Both the position numbers and the translations under genes were made by a program. A model generated the notes under the pieces. The model searched no databases. It saw nothing but the letters and a program-made list of their open reading frames with translations, and was not told the DNA's origin. A stretch of DNA of 52,883 bases from Planctomycetota bacterium (lineage in GTDB: Bacteria; Planctomycetota; UBA8108; JACQVS01), in NCBI GenBank assembly GCA_028280485.1, contig JANQLS010000176.1:1-52883 (forward strand), written 5' to 3'. This document shows, piece by piece, positions 1 to 8,945 of this stretch. Every line of letters begins with the position of its first letter. Positions within the stretch are counted from its first letter, which is position 1.

Positions 1-45
1 TATTTATAGATAGATTGCGTGAAATCCTTTGCTACAAATTAAACA

Positions 46-98
46 TTGAAAGCGATTCGCGCCCCTCAAGCCCGAAGCTTTAGCGAGGGATAAAAGAA
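46..98 (+). repeat. A2-family intergenic repeat, long form
   Basis: The core CAAGCCCGAAGCTTTAGCG followed by AGGGATAAAAGAA recurs without a mismatch at 41252-41284, and the similarity extends about 18 bases further upstream in both copies. More diverged copies lie at 41335-41383, 42486-42510 and, inverted, at 33351-33380. The CCC...GGG ends and the GCT/AGC centre can form a short hairpin. No coding potential is seen. Confidence 0.75.
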
Positions 99-145
99 AC
101 TTCATCGGTTTTGGGCTAAAAATTCACAGCCTCTCCGCGTGCGGA

Positions 146-178
146 TAGTAGTCGTCTCGCTCCGCGAGCCGGGACGAC
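146..178 (+). repeat. REP-like hairpin (family B)
   Basis: A TAGTAGTC foot is followed by CTCGC-TCC-GCGAG, with an outer GTCGT/ACGAC pairing. It has the same foot and TCC loop as the other family B copies in this window. It faces the inverted copy at 261-297, so the pair forms a REPIN or BIME-like unit of about 150 bp. Confidence 0.7.
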
Positions 179-260
179 ACCATTTATAGCTTTGAAAATC
201 GAAGAGCTTTAGATGAGTCACCCAGTCTTGGCTGACTGGTAATTCCACTGACCCTCACGA

Positions 261-297
261 TAGTCAGGAGCCGCCCCGCGGAGCGAGACGACTACTA
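261..297 (-). repeat. REP-like hairpin (family B), inverted
   Basis: Read on the minus strand this is the TAGTAGTCGTCTCGCTCCGC form ending in GGCGGCTCCTGACTA, the same extended element as at 995-1032 and 20889-20928. A further small inverted repeat, CCAGTC/GACTGG at 222-239, lies between the two facing copies. Confidence 0.7.
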
Positions 298-370
298 ACT
301 ACATTGACGATCTTAAATACGCTGACTTATACTGTGGTTGTAAATCAGGGCTTAATGAAAGGGCTTATTT

Positions 371-985
371 ATGAGTTTAACTACGGGATTGTTTCTCTTA
401 GTGGGTGCTGCACTTTTATATTTTAGATCTACTGAGCATCTTTGTATTCGCAGTGTTAAGTTTCGACATGCGTTGGTTTGTTATTTTATTGGTTTGTTTT
501 TGGTGCTGATTGCCGTCTATTTATTCACGAGCATCTCAACGATATCGATAAAAATGACCGAGCGAAATTCTTTCGCAGACACATTTATGAATGCCTTAGA
601 TGCCATAAGAATCGCGAATTGGCTGGAATTCACTTCAAACGGGTTTTTATTTATTAGTTTTGTAAAAGTTTTTAGTGCTATCAGGGAAAGCCAACTTGCG
701 TTACCGGATTCGGAGAATTTTGAAGCGGTGATTCAGTTTTTTAAGACTGCAGTTGCTAAATCAAAAGAAATGGAGGCTTTTTCAGTGAGTAAAAATTCTG
801 CTTTTCTAAGATTTGACTACCAAGATCCTTTTATCCAACATCTACAAGATCGATTCCAAAAAATTATAGAAAAATATACATATGAGGGAATGCTTGAACA
901 ACACAAACGAGAGTTATTAACAGACTTCGAACAAGATCTCAATGATCCTGATTACTACAGTAAATATTCTGAATCATCATTGTAG
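371..985 (+). CDS. small membrane protein of unknown function
   Basis: I do not recognise a family. The 204-residue product has two clear hydrophobic segments near residues 4-18 and 33-54, and a weaker one near 85-103. These are followed by about 100 polar, charged residues that probably face the cytoplasm. The ATG start has GAAAGGG (357-363) seven bases upstream, a good ribosome site. It is isolated between repeat blocks and convergent with the gene ending at 1229. The TAG stop lies in a GTAGTCAG motif that resembles the foot of the REP-like hairpin starting 10 bases downstream, so a repeat may have set the present C-terminus. Confidence 0.7.
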   Translation: MSLTTGLFLLVGAALLYFRSTEHLCIRSVKFRHALVCYFIGLFLVLIAVYLFTSISTISIKMTERNSFADTFMNALDAIRIANWLEFTSNGFLFISFVKVFSAIRESQLALPDSENFEAVIQFFKTAVAKSKEMEAFSVSKNSAFLRFDYQDPFIQHLQDRFQKIIEKYTYEGMLEQHKRELLTDFEQDLNDPDYYSKYSESSL

Positions 986-994
986 TCAGCATGA

Positions 995-1232
995 TAGTAG
1001 TCGTCTCGCTCCGCGAGGCGGCTCCTGACTAACGTAAAGGTTGTTGAACTAAGAGTGATCCAAGAGTGGGTAACTCTATTTAAGCAATTCGGTTTAAAAA
1101 CTATAATTCATGCCGTACCGGCTCACGGGGTGAGCCGACTACTAGTGTGACTCGATTAGGCTATGAGTAATAAGAAAAATTTGAATCGTTGTTAAGGAAG
1201 ACCGCAGACGGAGTCTGCGGACTACTGACTAC
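995..1232. repeat. composite REP-like repeat in a convergent junction
   Basis: Three family B hairpins lie here: 995-1032 on plus (CGTCTCGC-TCC-GCGAGGCG); 1119-1144 on minus (CGGCTCAC-GGG-GTGAGCCG); and 1202-1232 on minus (CCGCAGAC-GGA-GTCTGCGG). The minus copies have a GACTAC tail, which is GTAGTC on the other strand. The motif CTAATCGAGT sits seven bases outside the second hairpin foot (1151-1160, minus strand). The order of parts, and stretches between them such as CAATTCGG and TTTAAG, recur at 20889-21205. The block fills the junction between two converging genes. Confidence 0.8.
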
Positions 1233-2371
1233 TTCACTTGCTTCTTCATTGCTTCCTCGAGTTTTTTGAAACTGAGTAAGCGGTATTCATCCGCATCCGA
1301 AGTGACGAACTTTCCTTCTTCACGTAAGATTTTTTTCACTCGGATTTTCTTGAGTTGATTGATGAAAGATAATTGGCCTTGGGCATCGAGGAGCATCACC
1401 ATGGGAGCTCGAGGTAGCCCCAATGCTTTAATGACATTTGAATTAAAACCTTTAGGTAGATGAGCTTGTGGGAAATTAAAAACAGGAACTTTTCTTAAGG
1501 GCCCGCCCTTGGCATCGCGATAATCCACTTCCCACGTTTTTAAGGCTTCCTTAAGTGTTTTAACTTTCGGGTCTAAATTGATCCCCAAAATATGCCCATC
1601 CCAATTCATGTTCTTTAATTTATCAATTGAGACTCTCAACAATTGAACGTGATTCAGAGCATTTGAACTTTCGGTTGTCCAAAAATAAAGCAGAACGGGC
1701 TTGCCGCGAAAACTGTTTAATGTCTTTTCTCCGATATGGGAATACTTCACTCGAAAGTTTGGTACGGTTCCCATCTCGGCAACCATTTTTAGAAACCCAC
1801 GGTAAGGAGCAATCTTCTTCGCAATCTTAGAATTGGGGTTCAAGGCTTGGATAGCATCGCCATATTTTTTAGCGTCGAGGTAGCGTTCTTTGAAGAAATA
1901 GTACGTCCAAAGACGGAAAAGAAATTCTTGCTTAACCTCTTTATCTGAAGTGGCATTGAGTAAATCAGCCCAGATGCGAACCAAGGAACGTTCTCCTGCG
2001 TCTCTCATTCGATCCGTGATGTGTAATCGAATGCGAAATTGTTCGCTTTCAGTTAATTCACTCGCTTGAGGAGATTTTAAATAGCGAGTAGCAAGTTGAT
2101 TAGCCACATGCGCAGCCACCAACCGCGAACTCGGACGCTCTGCTCCCGTTTGGTCCTGAAGAAGTTTGGTAACTTTCCTTTTAACCTTCCCGATCTCTAA
2201 TGCAAATTGATGGTGATCTGGAAAATCTTTAGTAATTAACTCTACGAGTTCGTTAAACGAGAGCTTCTTAGATTCTGGAGTAGGTTGCTCTTCTTGAGCC
2301 CCACTCCACCCAAGCAGAGCAAAATTGATGGCTGAGGTTAAAGCTATGAGTTTCCAGAATGAGATATGCAT
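1229..2371 (-). CDS. secreted thioredoxin-fold protein lacking the CxxC motif
   Basis: The C-terminal half resembles TlpA/AhpC-type thioredoxin domains: a GKPVLLYFWTT strand, then a helix, then GINLD, and later a PRAPMVMLLDAQGQ segment in the position of the cis-proline loop and the following strand. Where redox-active members have WCxxC, this protein has TTESSNA, so thiol chemistry is unlikely and a binding or structural role is more plausible. The start chosen is the ATG at 2371, which opens a good signal peptide (hydrophobic core, then GWSGAQ). The reading frame also extends to a TTG at 2434, adding 21 residues in front of the signal. The middle is helical and TPR-like. The TAG stop is in the GTAGTCA next to a REP-like hairpin. 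Confidence 0.75.
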   Translation of the reverse strand: MHISFWKLIALTSAINFALLGWSGAQEEQPTPESKKLSFNELVELITKDFPDHHQFALEIGKVKRKVTKLLQDQTGAERPSSRLVAAHVANQLATRYLKSPQASELTESEQFRIRLHITDRMRDAGERSLVRIWADLLNATSDKEVKQEFLFRLWTYYFFKERYLDAKKYGDAIQALNPNSKIAKKIAPYRGFLKMVAEMGTVPNFRVKYSHIGEKTLNSFRGKPVLLYFWTTESSNALNHVQLLRVSIDKLKNMNWDGHILGINLDPKVKTLKEALKTWEVDYRDAKGGPLRKVPVFNFPQAHLPKGFNSNVIKALGLPRAPMVMLLDAQGQLSFINQLKKIRVKKILREEGKFVTSDADEYRLLSFKKLEEAMKKQVK

Positions 2372-2469
2372 CAAGTCTGCCTTTAAGGAGATTCGAAATC
2401 TAAAAATATTAACAAGAGCTACAGAAGGTCTCAATTCAACTTCTACTGACTAAAAGACGACAGAAGAGG

Positions 2470-2781
2470 CTAAGTTCCTTCATCTTCTTTTATTATTCTG
2501 CCCAAATTTTTACCCAGCGGGTCTCGTAAAAAATCTCGCTGACAATCGGGACATAAATCGTATTCGAAGCTTCGATGCACTTGATCTTGAAGTTCCTCGG
2601 GATCCATCTTCTCCATCTGACGAATCAATTTTTCCATTTTGCCTTCGATGTTTTGTTGAAGGTCATTCTTAGAAATTTCGAGGGGATCATAGGCAGCAAA
2701 GACTTCGATCTTGACTCGATACCTGACATCCGAATCGAGCAAGAGAGTTTCACCGCATCGGTCGCAGACAAGACCATCCAA
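2470..2781 (-). CDS. small zinc-ribbon-like protein
   Basis: This 103-residue protein has CDRC near residues 6-9 and CPDC near 77-80, two CxxC knuckles that could bind one zinc ion. Between them is a charged helical stretch rich in Glu, Lys and Met. The family is not recognised. No in-frame ATG is available near the start. The TTG at 2781 has GGAG about ten bases upstream and is preferred. It lies between the thioredoxin-like gene and the ABC locus on the same strand, with no sign of translational coupling. Confidence 0.6.
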   Translation of the reverse strand: MDGLVCDRCGETLLLDSDVRYRVKIEVFAAYDPLEISKNDLQQNIEGKMEKLIRQMEKMDPEELQDQVHRSFEYDLCPDCQRDFLRDPLGKNLGRIIKEDEGT

Positions 2782-2920
2782 GGATAGATAACTCCAGACA
2801 AGGTGCTGAAATTCGAGAAATGAGCAGAAAACATGATCTGGCTCTCAATCTATTTTCAACGATCCACCAAGTCTAGCAAGTGGAAAGGAGGGAGAATAAA
2901 AAACCTTAGCCTTCTCAAAC

Positions 2921-4912
2921 CTATTTTTCAGTAATATCGGTGAGATGGTTTACAAGTTCCACCAAGCCATCGTTGATGTCCTGGGAAATTGTAAACGGCA
3001 TTTTGATCGTATTGATGAGGGCGTAAGATTCTTTGAGAGGAGATTGCTCTTTCCGAGCCCCGATGATCAGTTTTCTAAATCCCCACTCATCATCGTTGAA
3101 TCCCTTGACGAGATCGATCTGAATCCGATTTCTACCCGGGATGAGTTCCAGTGCGCGCAAATCTTCTTTAGTAGCAGCTTGGGGGAGATATTCAAGCACT
3201 CGGAATCCATTGCGAGACAATCCATTGAGCCCCCGGAAGATCACTTGCTCATTCAAGCTCTTACCGGGTTTGAGTCCTCTATAAGCGTTAGACTCTTTAA
3301 GCTTCCAAAGGCCACCGGTTTTCATCAATGTCCATACTCGTCCCCGGTCGTTCATGATATCGACTTGCTGAAGATCGCTGAGGTCGACACCGGAGATGTT
3401 TCTCTCCCGAAAGAAAATCCCACCATTCTCCAAAACTAACGGGAAATTTGTGCGCACTAAAGCGAGCTCTGAGTTTTCAGATTGAGTGACGAGATAGTGA
3501 GTCTCGGGGCTTTGAGTCCCCGCCATCGCTTCATAAAAACTAAGATCGATTTGGGCTTTGGTATCTAAACCGATCGAAAGTTTCAGCAGGGGAGATCGAC
3601 TCTCTAAATGCTCTTGGACCAGTGCATTCTTTTCGACGTATCTCACCACAGGTAAGGCTTTGATGTTTTTCAAAAACAGCCCGATGATCACCTTATCTGC
3701 TGTGTACTTCGTTTTTAAATGCTGATCATCTACATTCCAAGGAGCTTCCTCCTGAGAATTTGCATTCGTGAGACCTGAGTTCGAGCGACCCTTTTTGAAA
3801 TCGGGATCCGGAGCGAGAACAAAACTACGATCTCCTTCAAATGTCGACCGCGTTCCCTCCACTTTGACAATCGAACTGGCTCCAAGCTGAATGACGGTTC
3901 GACTTCTAAAATATTCGGGTGGCTTTTCAAGGATTTCTAAAAGCTCTGATTCAACGGAGTAAATGTACTTGAGTTGCGTGTCTAAGACATACACTCGGTT
4001 CGAGCCCTCTTCAGGAGGTTTGCTCGAAACGAGATACTCTTTGACTTGGCCGTAACGACTTTCAAGCCTCATCTTCAATCGAGGTTGATTCAATCCGTAG
4101 GCTTCTTGGTCGTTAGCTTTTTCAGAAACGAACTCTTCGATCTTCCAAGCGTTCATCTCATCCAACAACTTCTGAACCACCACCCGATCGGCAACTCCAG
4201 TCGAGGGAGAAGTTAGAGACCAATTCACTTTTCCTTGAGGACGTTCGAGAGTGAATGTCTCTTCACTCTTCGTCTTCGAATCGTACTGAGTCACCGAGAG
4301 GTTCACCGCATCCGCTTGAGTGATGGGAAAGAGAGCTCGGCTACGGTACATATCCGTTCCAGCCCGAAGAGTGTTTTTAATTTTACTTTGAATGTGGAAG
4401 GTATCTTTGCCATCGATACGCACGCAGGTGAGCTTTAAGACCTTATCTGGATTATCGCGTCCAATTTCAACGGTATGTTGAATGGAATTGGGACCTTTCG
4501 TTCTAAACTTCACCGTCATCGCCAAGCCATCACCCTCGAAATAAGGAGCGACTTCATCTTCAGTCAAAGTCTGAATGCGCTGCATATCGATGACCGCATT
4601 GAGAACTCCCTCCACTCGAGGAGTGAATGCCATCGCTTTGAAGGGCTCTACGAATTTCCACGAAGCCACCAATTCGCCAGGCTGTTTATCGTACTTAAAC
4701 TTCAATGGAGTCTTGATGACCGATTCGCCGAGGCGTTCAACCCCAGGTCCTGGGATGAGCTCTAGTTCAACAAACTGTTCACGTGCAATCGAGGTAAAGA
4801 CTCCACCAACGGGAGCTTCCCAATCTCCTTCTCCTTCGAAGTAATGAGCATAAACCGAAAGTGAGACGGCGATGAACAAAAGGATGAGGGTCGTTTTAAA
4901 ATTGTTTCCCAT
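2921..4912 (-). CDS. DUF4340-type membrane-anchored protein of a Gld-like ABC locus
   Basis: The product is 663 residues long, with one N-terminal transmembrane anchor (about residues 7-22) and a long beta-rich extracytoplasmic part. Repeated stretches such as ...YGLNQPRLKMRLE... and TDKVIIGLFLKNIKALPVVRYVEKN resemble DUF4340 proteins, which usually sit beside GldG-type ABC subunits; that is the arrangement here. It is the last gene of a four-gene run and starts with ATG 35 bases after the GldG-like gene. Its molecular role is not known. It probably works with the transporter on the outer face of the cytoplasmic membrane. The family assignment is by pattern and context. Confidence 0.7.
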   Translation of the reverse strand: MGNNFKTTLILLFIAVSLSVYAHYFEGEGDWEAPVGGVFTSIAREQFVELELIPGPGVERLGESVIKTPLKFKYDKQPGELVASWKFVEPFKAMAFTPRVEGVLNAVIDMQRIQTLTEDEVAPYFEGDGLAMTVKFRTKGPNSIQHTVEIGRDNPDKVLKLTCVRIDGKDTFHIQSKIKNTLRAGTDMYRSRALFPITQADAVNLSVTQYDSKTKSEETFTLERPQGKVNWSLTSPSTGVADRVVVQKLLDEMNAWKIEEFVSEKANDQEAYGLNQPRLKMRLESRYGQVKEYLVSSKPPEEGSNRVYVLDTQLKYIYSVESELLEILEKPPEYFRSRTVIQLGASSIVKVEGTRSTFEGDRSFVLAPDPDFKKGRSNSGLTNANSQEEAPWNVDDQHLKTKYTADKVIIGLFLKNIKALPVVRYVEKNALVQEHLESRSPLLKLSIGLDTKAQIDLSFYEAMAGTQSPETHYLVTQSENSELALVRTNFPLVLENGGIFFRERNISGVDLSDLQQVDIMNDRGRVWTLMKTGGLWKLKESNAYRGLKPGKSLNEQVIFRGLNGLSRNGFRVLEYLPQAATKEDLRALELIPGRNRIQIDLVKGFNDDEWGFRKLIIGARKEQSPLKESYALINTIKMPFTISQDINDGLVELVNHLTDITEK

Positions 4913-4947
4913 CGATACTAATAATGACTCTAAAGATTAAAACGCGC

Positions 4948-6507
4948 TTAACTTCTTCGAGCTAAGAAAACCATGACTCCCAAAATGAGAATCAATCCGG
5001 GGATCACGAAAATGGGAACCCAAAAAAGGAATCTTTCGATGCCTGGGCTCCATTTAATCGTTCGCTCACTCCACTCTTGTCCGTCGGAACCAGCGATTTC
5101 TTCTTCATATCCCGCCAACCATCGAAAAGTATTCAAAACTAAAGTTCGATGGGTAAATTGATTGTACCTTGAATTGGAAAGAGCTGAGCCATCACCAAAG
5201 ACAACCAAACGAGTCTTTTGAATCTTAAATCCTGGTGGAGGTCGCTCCGGGATCGGCTTGGATACCGTGACGGCTCCCACGACCTGACCTTGTCGTTCCC
5301 CAGGATCGAGAGCGCTATTTTGATTGGCGTCGATAAAGGTTACGGGGCGGGCTTGAGTTCGATACAACCATTCTCCCGAAAAATCATCCTTTCTCGTTGC
5401 AGCCGTCAAGGCTCGCGCAAATCCTCCTTTAATATAGAAGGACGAAGCTTGAATATCTCGGGTGATCGGATGCTGAGAGTTTCGACTTTGGAAAGCAACT
5501 TCATGATTCCAATAGGCGTAACTCGTAGCCCCGAGTTGATCTTTTTGAAGGATGTTTCCCGGCTCAACGGTGATTCCCCATTCAGAAATCAACTTCTCGA
5601 TGCCCGTCTCTCGAGCAGTGAGAGTGATAAACAATTTTCCATCATTGAGGAGATACTCGTTGAGATACCCTCGAAGCTTTTCATCGATAGTTCGACTCGG
5701 GCTCGCCATAACGAAAATGTCACAGTCAGAGGGAACGGGACCATCCTTTAACAAAGAATGAGAGTCGATGGCGTAGCCATTGGAATTGAGTTCTTTCATC
5801 ATGTACCCCATCCCGTGACCTCCACTGTCACCGAAAGGGATTTCGCCGTTACCCACCGAGAAGTAAATCTTCTTTTGGTCCTTCCGAATCAATCGAGTAA
5901 TTGCACTCGTGAAGGCCTCTTCCCCTAAGAATTTGTGAATCTGAGGAGGCTTAGAATCAAATTTCGATTGAGGGCGATCGTAAATCGCCAATTCATCGAT
6001 CGAGACGACTTGACGAAATTCACCTTTCTCTCCCGAGACGAAAATAAAGCTGTTGATCTGATTGGGGACTAAACCGTATTCCTCCTGAAGCCTGATCCAC
6101 GTCGTGACATCTTGATGACTTCTCAAATTCAACACGTGCTCGATTTTGATTCGCGGTTGCTTCGCCACATATTGGTCTAGGAGCATTCGGGAACGAGCAA
6201 AGATCTCTTGCTGAATTTTACTCAGAGCCGATTCATCTTGAAACAAGATCGGCATGATCACTCGAACATCCTGCTCAACGAGACTCAATCGCTTGACGGT
6301 TCCTTCGCTCAAGGTGTGGATGCGCTCGAAGGTTAAGTCGATCCTTCTAGGATGAAAGAAGATGATAATCGCGAGGATCACCAAGATATAGAGCGTCAAA
6401 AAGACGATCGCAGCCAAGTTGAGCGAAAGCAAAACCCTTCGCCAACGACTGAACGATTCCCGCGTTTTTGGTTGAGCTGAAGGGAGTGTGGGAGTTTCAG
6501 TTGTCAT
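4948..6507 (-). CDS. gldG-like: GldG-like ABC transporter auxiliary protein
   Basis: A transmembrane helix near residues 32-52 is followed by IDLTFERIHTLSEGT, the typical opening of the ABC_transp_aux (GldG) family. A large extracytoplasmic domain follows, then a second helix at the C-terminus (FWVPIFVIPGLILILGVMVF). The ATG at 6507 is chosen over the upstream GTG at 6513: it overlaps the stop of the permease gene as ATGA and has AGGAGG five to six bases upstream, whereas the GTG would abut the ribosome site. GldG works with GldA and GldF in Bacteroidota gliding. Here a general export or envelope role is all that can be inferred. Confidence 0.8.
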   Translation of the reverse strand: MTTETPTLPSAQPKTRESFSRWRRVLLSLNLAAIVFLTLYILVILAIIIFFHPRRIDLTFERIHTLSEGTVKRLSLVEQDVRVIMPILFQDESALSKIQQEIFARSRMLLDQYVAKQPRIKIEHVLNLRSHQDVTTWIRLQEEYGLVPNQINSFIFVSGEKGEFRQVVSIDELAIYDRPQSKFDSKPPQIHKFLGEEAFTSAITRLIRKDQKKIYFSVGNGEIPFGDSGGHGMGYMMKELNSNGYAIDSHSLLKDGPVPSDCDIFVMASPSRTIDEKLRGYLNEYLLNDGKLFITLTARETGIEKLISEWGITVEPGNILQKDQLGATSYAYWNHEVAFQSRNSQHPITRDIQASSFYIKGGFARALTAATRKDDFSGEWLYRTQARPVTFIDANQNSALDPGERQGQVVGAVTVSKPIPERPPPGFKIQKTRLVVFGDGSALSNSRYNQFTHRTLVLNTFRWLAGYEEEIAGSDGQEWSERTIKWSPGIERFLFWVPIFVIPGLILILGVMVFLARRS

Positions 6508-7259
6508 CGCCACCTCCTCGTTTCAAGCGTTCTGATCGCATAGAATAAAACGACGATGGTGATGATGAGATAAAGTCCGGGATAACGCAGATCTAAGACC
6601 CCACGACTGTATTCATTGTAGAAGTGATGATGAAAACTGATGTAATCGAAAAAGCGCTGGGCATCGGGATCGTTAGGCAACAATCCTCTACATTGCTGTA
6701 AGAAGAAGAGGAACAAATTCACACTCAATGCGATGACCGCAGCGATCAACTGATTTCGAGTTAAGGTCGATGCCAATAAACCGATCGAATTAAAGAGCCC
6801 GCCTAAAAAGAAGAGCCCAATATAAAAAGCGATCACGGGCCCCCAGTCGGGATTACCCAGGTATTCTAAGATTCCCACAAAAATCAAAAGCGAGGACCAG
6901 ATCAAAAAGAAGAATCCTTGAGCCGCAAAGAACTTTCCCAACACAGCTTGCGTATCGGTGACAGGAGTGGTCATCAAAGACTCTAAGGTCCCAGTACGTT
7001 TCTCATCGGCGAACAAACGCATCGTGAGAATGGGAGGCATCAAGAGAAGCAAAATCCAAAACGGGGCGAAGCCGAAGAGGTACTGAATCACCAGATCAAT
7101 TTGACGGGTCGCTTGTTTAAACGCAGTCGTGTAAACAAAAAAGGTGACACCATTCGTGATCAAAAACAAAAAGAGCACCACGAAGGCCGTCGGGGAATAA
7201 AAGTAAGAATGCATTTCACGCGAGAAGATCGCGTAAGTGTTTCTACAAAATCGATTCAT
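6504..7259 (-). CDS. gldF-like: ABC-2 type permease, GldF-like
   Basis: The 251-residue product has six predicted membrane helices. After the second helix comes MRLFADEKRTGTLESLMTTP, the conserved ABC-2 coupling segment (an acidic residue, GT.E.L, then a PVTD turn). The ATG start overlaps the stop of the ATPase gene as ATGA, and its own stop overlaps the GldG-like gene the same way, so the three proteins are almost certainly made together. It forms the membrane channel of the transporter; the substrate is unknown. Confidence 0.85.
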   Translation of the reverse strand: MNRFCRNTYAIFSREMHSYFYSPTAFVVLFLFLITNGVTFFVYTTAFKQATRQIDLVIQYLFGFAPFWILLLLMPPILTMRLFADEKRTGTLESLMTTPVTDTQAVLGKFFAAQGFFFLIWSSLLIFVGILEYLGNPDWGPVIAFYIGLFFLGGLFNSIGLLASTLTRNQLIAAVIALSVNLFLFFLQQCRGLLPNDPDAQRFFDYISFHHHFYNEYSRGVLDLRYPGLYLIITIVVLFYAIRTLETRRWR

Positions 7260-8239
7260 CGTACGGCCTCCATTTCTACATTGGAGGCTGTTTGCCCTTT
7301 ACCCACGATTTCGAGGAAGACCTCTTCCAAGCTCACACTTTCACGGTGAAGCTCGAGAAGAGTCCAGTTGTTACTTTTCACCATTTGAAAAATGGCTTCC
7401 CGAGGGTCTTTACCCTTCTTGGGCCAAACTCTAAAACTGTGTGAAGTTCGATTCGAATCTATGTCCTGAGAAGTAATCTTTTCGACGCGCTCAATTTCAC
7501 TCAAGCGCTCCAGAGATTCTAAGGTCTGCTTACTCGGGCCTAAAATCTCAATTGAAATAGGAGCGATACCTTCAACCTTCTTCCTCAAATTTTCAGAGGT
7601 GTCTTGAGCGACGATCTTGCCGCCTTGAATGATGATCGCGCCATCACAAACATGATCGACTTCACTCAAAATGTGGGTTGAAAGAAGTACGGTTCGATCT
7701 TTTCCCACCTCTGAAAGCAGGTTTCTAAATTGAAGAAGCTGATGTGGATCGAGCCCGACGGTAGGTTCATCCAAAATGAGAACTTTGGGTTCTCCTAACA
7801 AGGCATCCGCCAAACCAACGCGTTGACGGTATCCCTTTGAAAGCGTCCCGACGATGCGCTTTTGCACATCGGTAATACCAACTTTCTCCAGTGCAATACC
7901 GATTTCACGTTTTCGCTGAGATCGATCGATCCCCTTTAAACGAGAACGAAACTTGAGATACTCATTGACCCGCATCTCGGGATAGAGAGGAACTCCTTCA
8001 GGGAGGTAACCGATTTGGCTGCGTAAAGCGATGGAGTTTTGCCCCACATCGCATCCAGCAACCTGAACGGTGCCTCGGTCTCCTGGTAAAAATCCCGTTA
8101 GGATTCGTAGGGTCGTCGACTTCCCCGCCCCATTAGGGCCAAGAAAACCGATGACCGCTCCTTCCGGAACATCGAAAGAAATATCTTCCAATGCCTTTAC
8201 CGGGCCATAGCTCTTATAAAGATGAGAAACGTGTATCAC
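7256..8239 (-). CDS. gldA-like: ABC transporter ATPase, GldA-like
   Basis: This is a 327-residue ATP-binding subunit. It has Walker A GPNGAGKST near residues 34-42, a variant signature LSKGYRQRVGLADAL near 134-148, Walker B VLILDEPTVGLD and the switch region LLSTHILSEVDH. The signature and the extra C-terminal domain of about 100 residues fit ABC-2 exporter ATPases of the CcmA/GldA group. The start is GTG (MIHVSHLYKSYG), the usual opening for the family. It is the first gene of the four-gene transporter run. The promoter should lie in the 700-base gap upstream, but none is clear. Confidence 0.85.
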   Translation of the reverse strand: MIHVSHLYKSYGPVKALEDISFDVPEGAVIGFLGPNGAGKSTTLRILTGFLPGDRGTVQVAGCDVGQNSIALRSQIGYLPEGVPLYPEMRVNEYLKFRSRLKGIDRSQRKREIGIALEKVGITDVQKRIVGTLSKGYRQRVGLADALLGEPKVLILDEPTVGLDPHQLLQFRNLLSEVGKDRTVLLSTHILSEVDHVCDGAIIIQGGKIVAQDTSENLRKKVEGIAPISIEILGPSKQTLESLERLSEIERVEKITSQDIDSNRTSHSFRVWPKKGKDPREAIFQMVKSNNWTLLELHRESVSLEEVFLEIVGKGQTASNVEMEAVR

Positions 8240-8945
8240 GGACCAGCTTTCGGTCTGAACAGATAATCGAAATTAATGGAATCCTCACTTCTTCAACGAC
8301 CAGAATCCTAAAAGTTGAATTTAGGTGGATCTTAAGTCGGCTGAAAGTGAAGTGTGAAGGAAGGATTGGAGGGAGGAATCTTGGCTCAGTAGAGTTATTT
8401 ATAAATGGCAATTCCTTAGATTTCTCTAAGAAAAATAAATTACATAATTTAGGCCATTAAAAATCCGCTGATGACAATGCTGGGCTATTAGCTATGAATC
8501 TCAAGTTGAGCACTTGAAGCCAAAAAGCATTCCTCTCTCAAGATAGACGAAAGAACCCTACTTTATGTTTCAATAAAGTTGCCTTCGATCGCATTCCCTC
8601 GCCCCCAGCCAAATTGGGGAGGCGTTCAATACATTCCACACAAAATACAACACAACTCATCTTTCGGCAGAATCAGTGGATGCGTTGAGTGAGAGTCATC
8701 GGATATCTGGAGAAATTATCGGCCCCATTTCAATCGACGCCCAAATTCGATATCCAAGCAACAGAATTAACTAGCCCAGAGCGTCAGCGACGGGATAAAG
8801 CTAGGGTGCTTTACGAATAGGTACTAAAAGACTTAGCTATCCCAATAATCAGGTCAAAGGCGAATTCGGCACGATGATGCATCCCGTCGCTGACGCTCCG
8901 GGCTAGTTAATGGGCCTGAATAAGGAGAAGGGGTGTATTTGGAAA
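8240..8945. other. intergenic region between the ABC locus and rpoN
   Basis: No gene is supported here; the short open frames lack ribosome sites and family resemblance. It holds the upstream region of the ABC operon and the region downstream of rpoN, plus the A1 inverted pair at 8767-8910. No clear promoter or intrinsic terminator was found by eye. Confidence 0.6.
8767..8910. repeat. A1-family inverted pair (REPIN/MITE-like)
   Basis: The arms are 8767-8794 and 8881-8910, about 28-30 bases each with one mismatch. Both begin TTAACTAGCCC at the outer edge. The inner 86 bases have no open reading frame. This pair carries the variant core GCGTCAGCGACGGGA instead of GCGCTAGCGAGGGG. Similar pairs lie at 11506-11673 and 33084-33237. 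No target-site duplication is evident. Confidence 0.75.

Noticed and set aside
146..1232. CRISPR-like array suggested by repeated hairpins
   Set aside because: Repeats are unevenly spaced, in both orientations and with varying stems; there are no unique spacers of constant length and no cas genes.
2625..2834. 69-residue frame overlapping the zinc-ribbon gene
   Set aside because: It is a shadow in another frame of the same strand; the CxxC-bearing frame is the convincing one.
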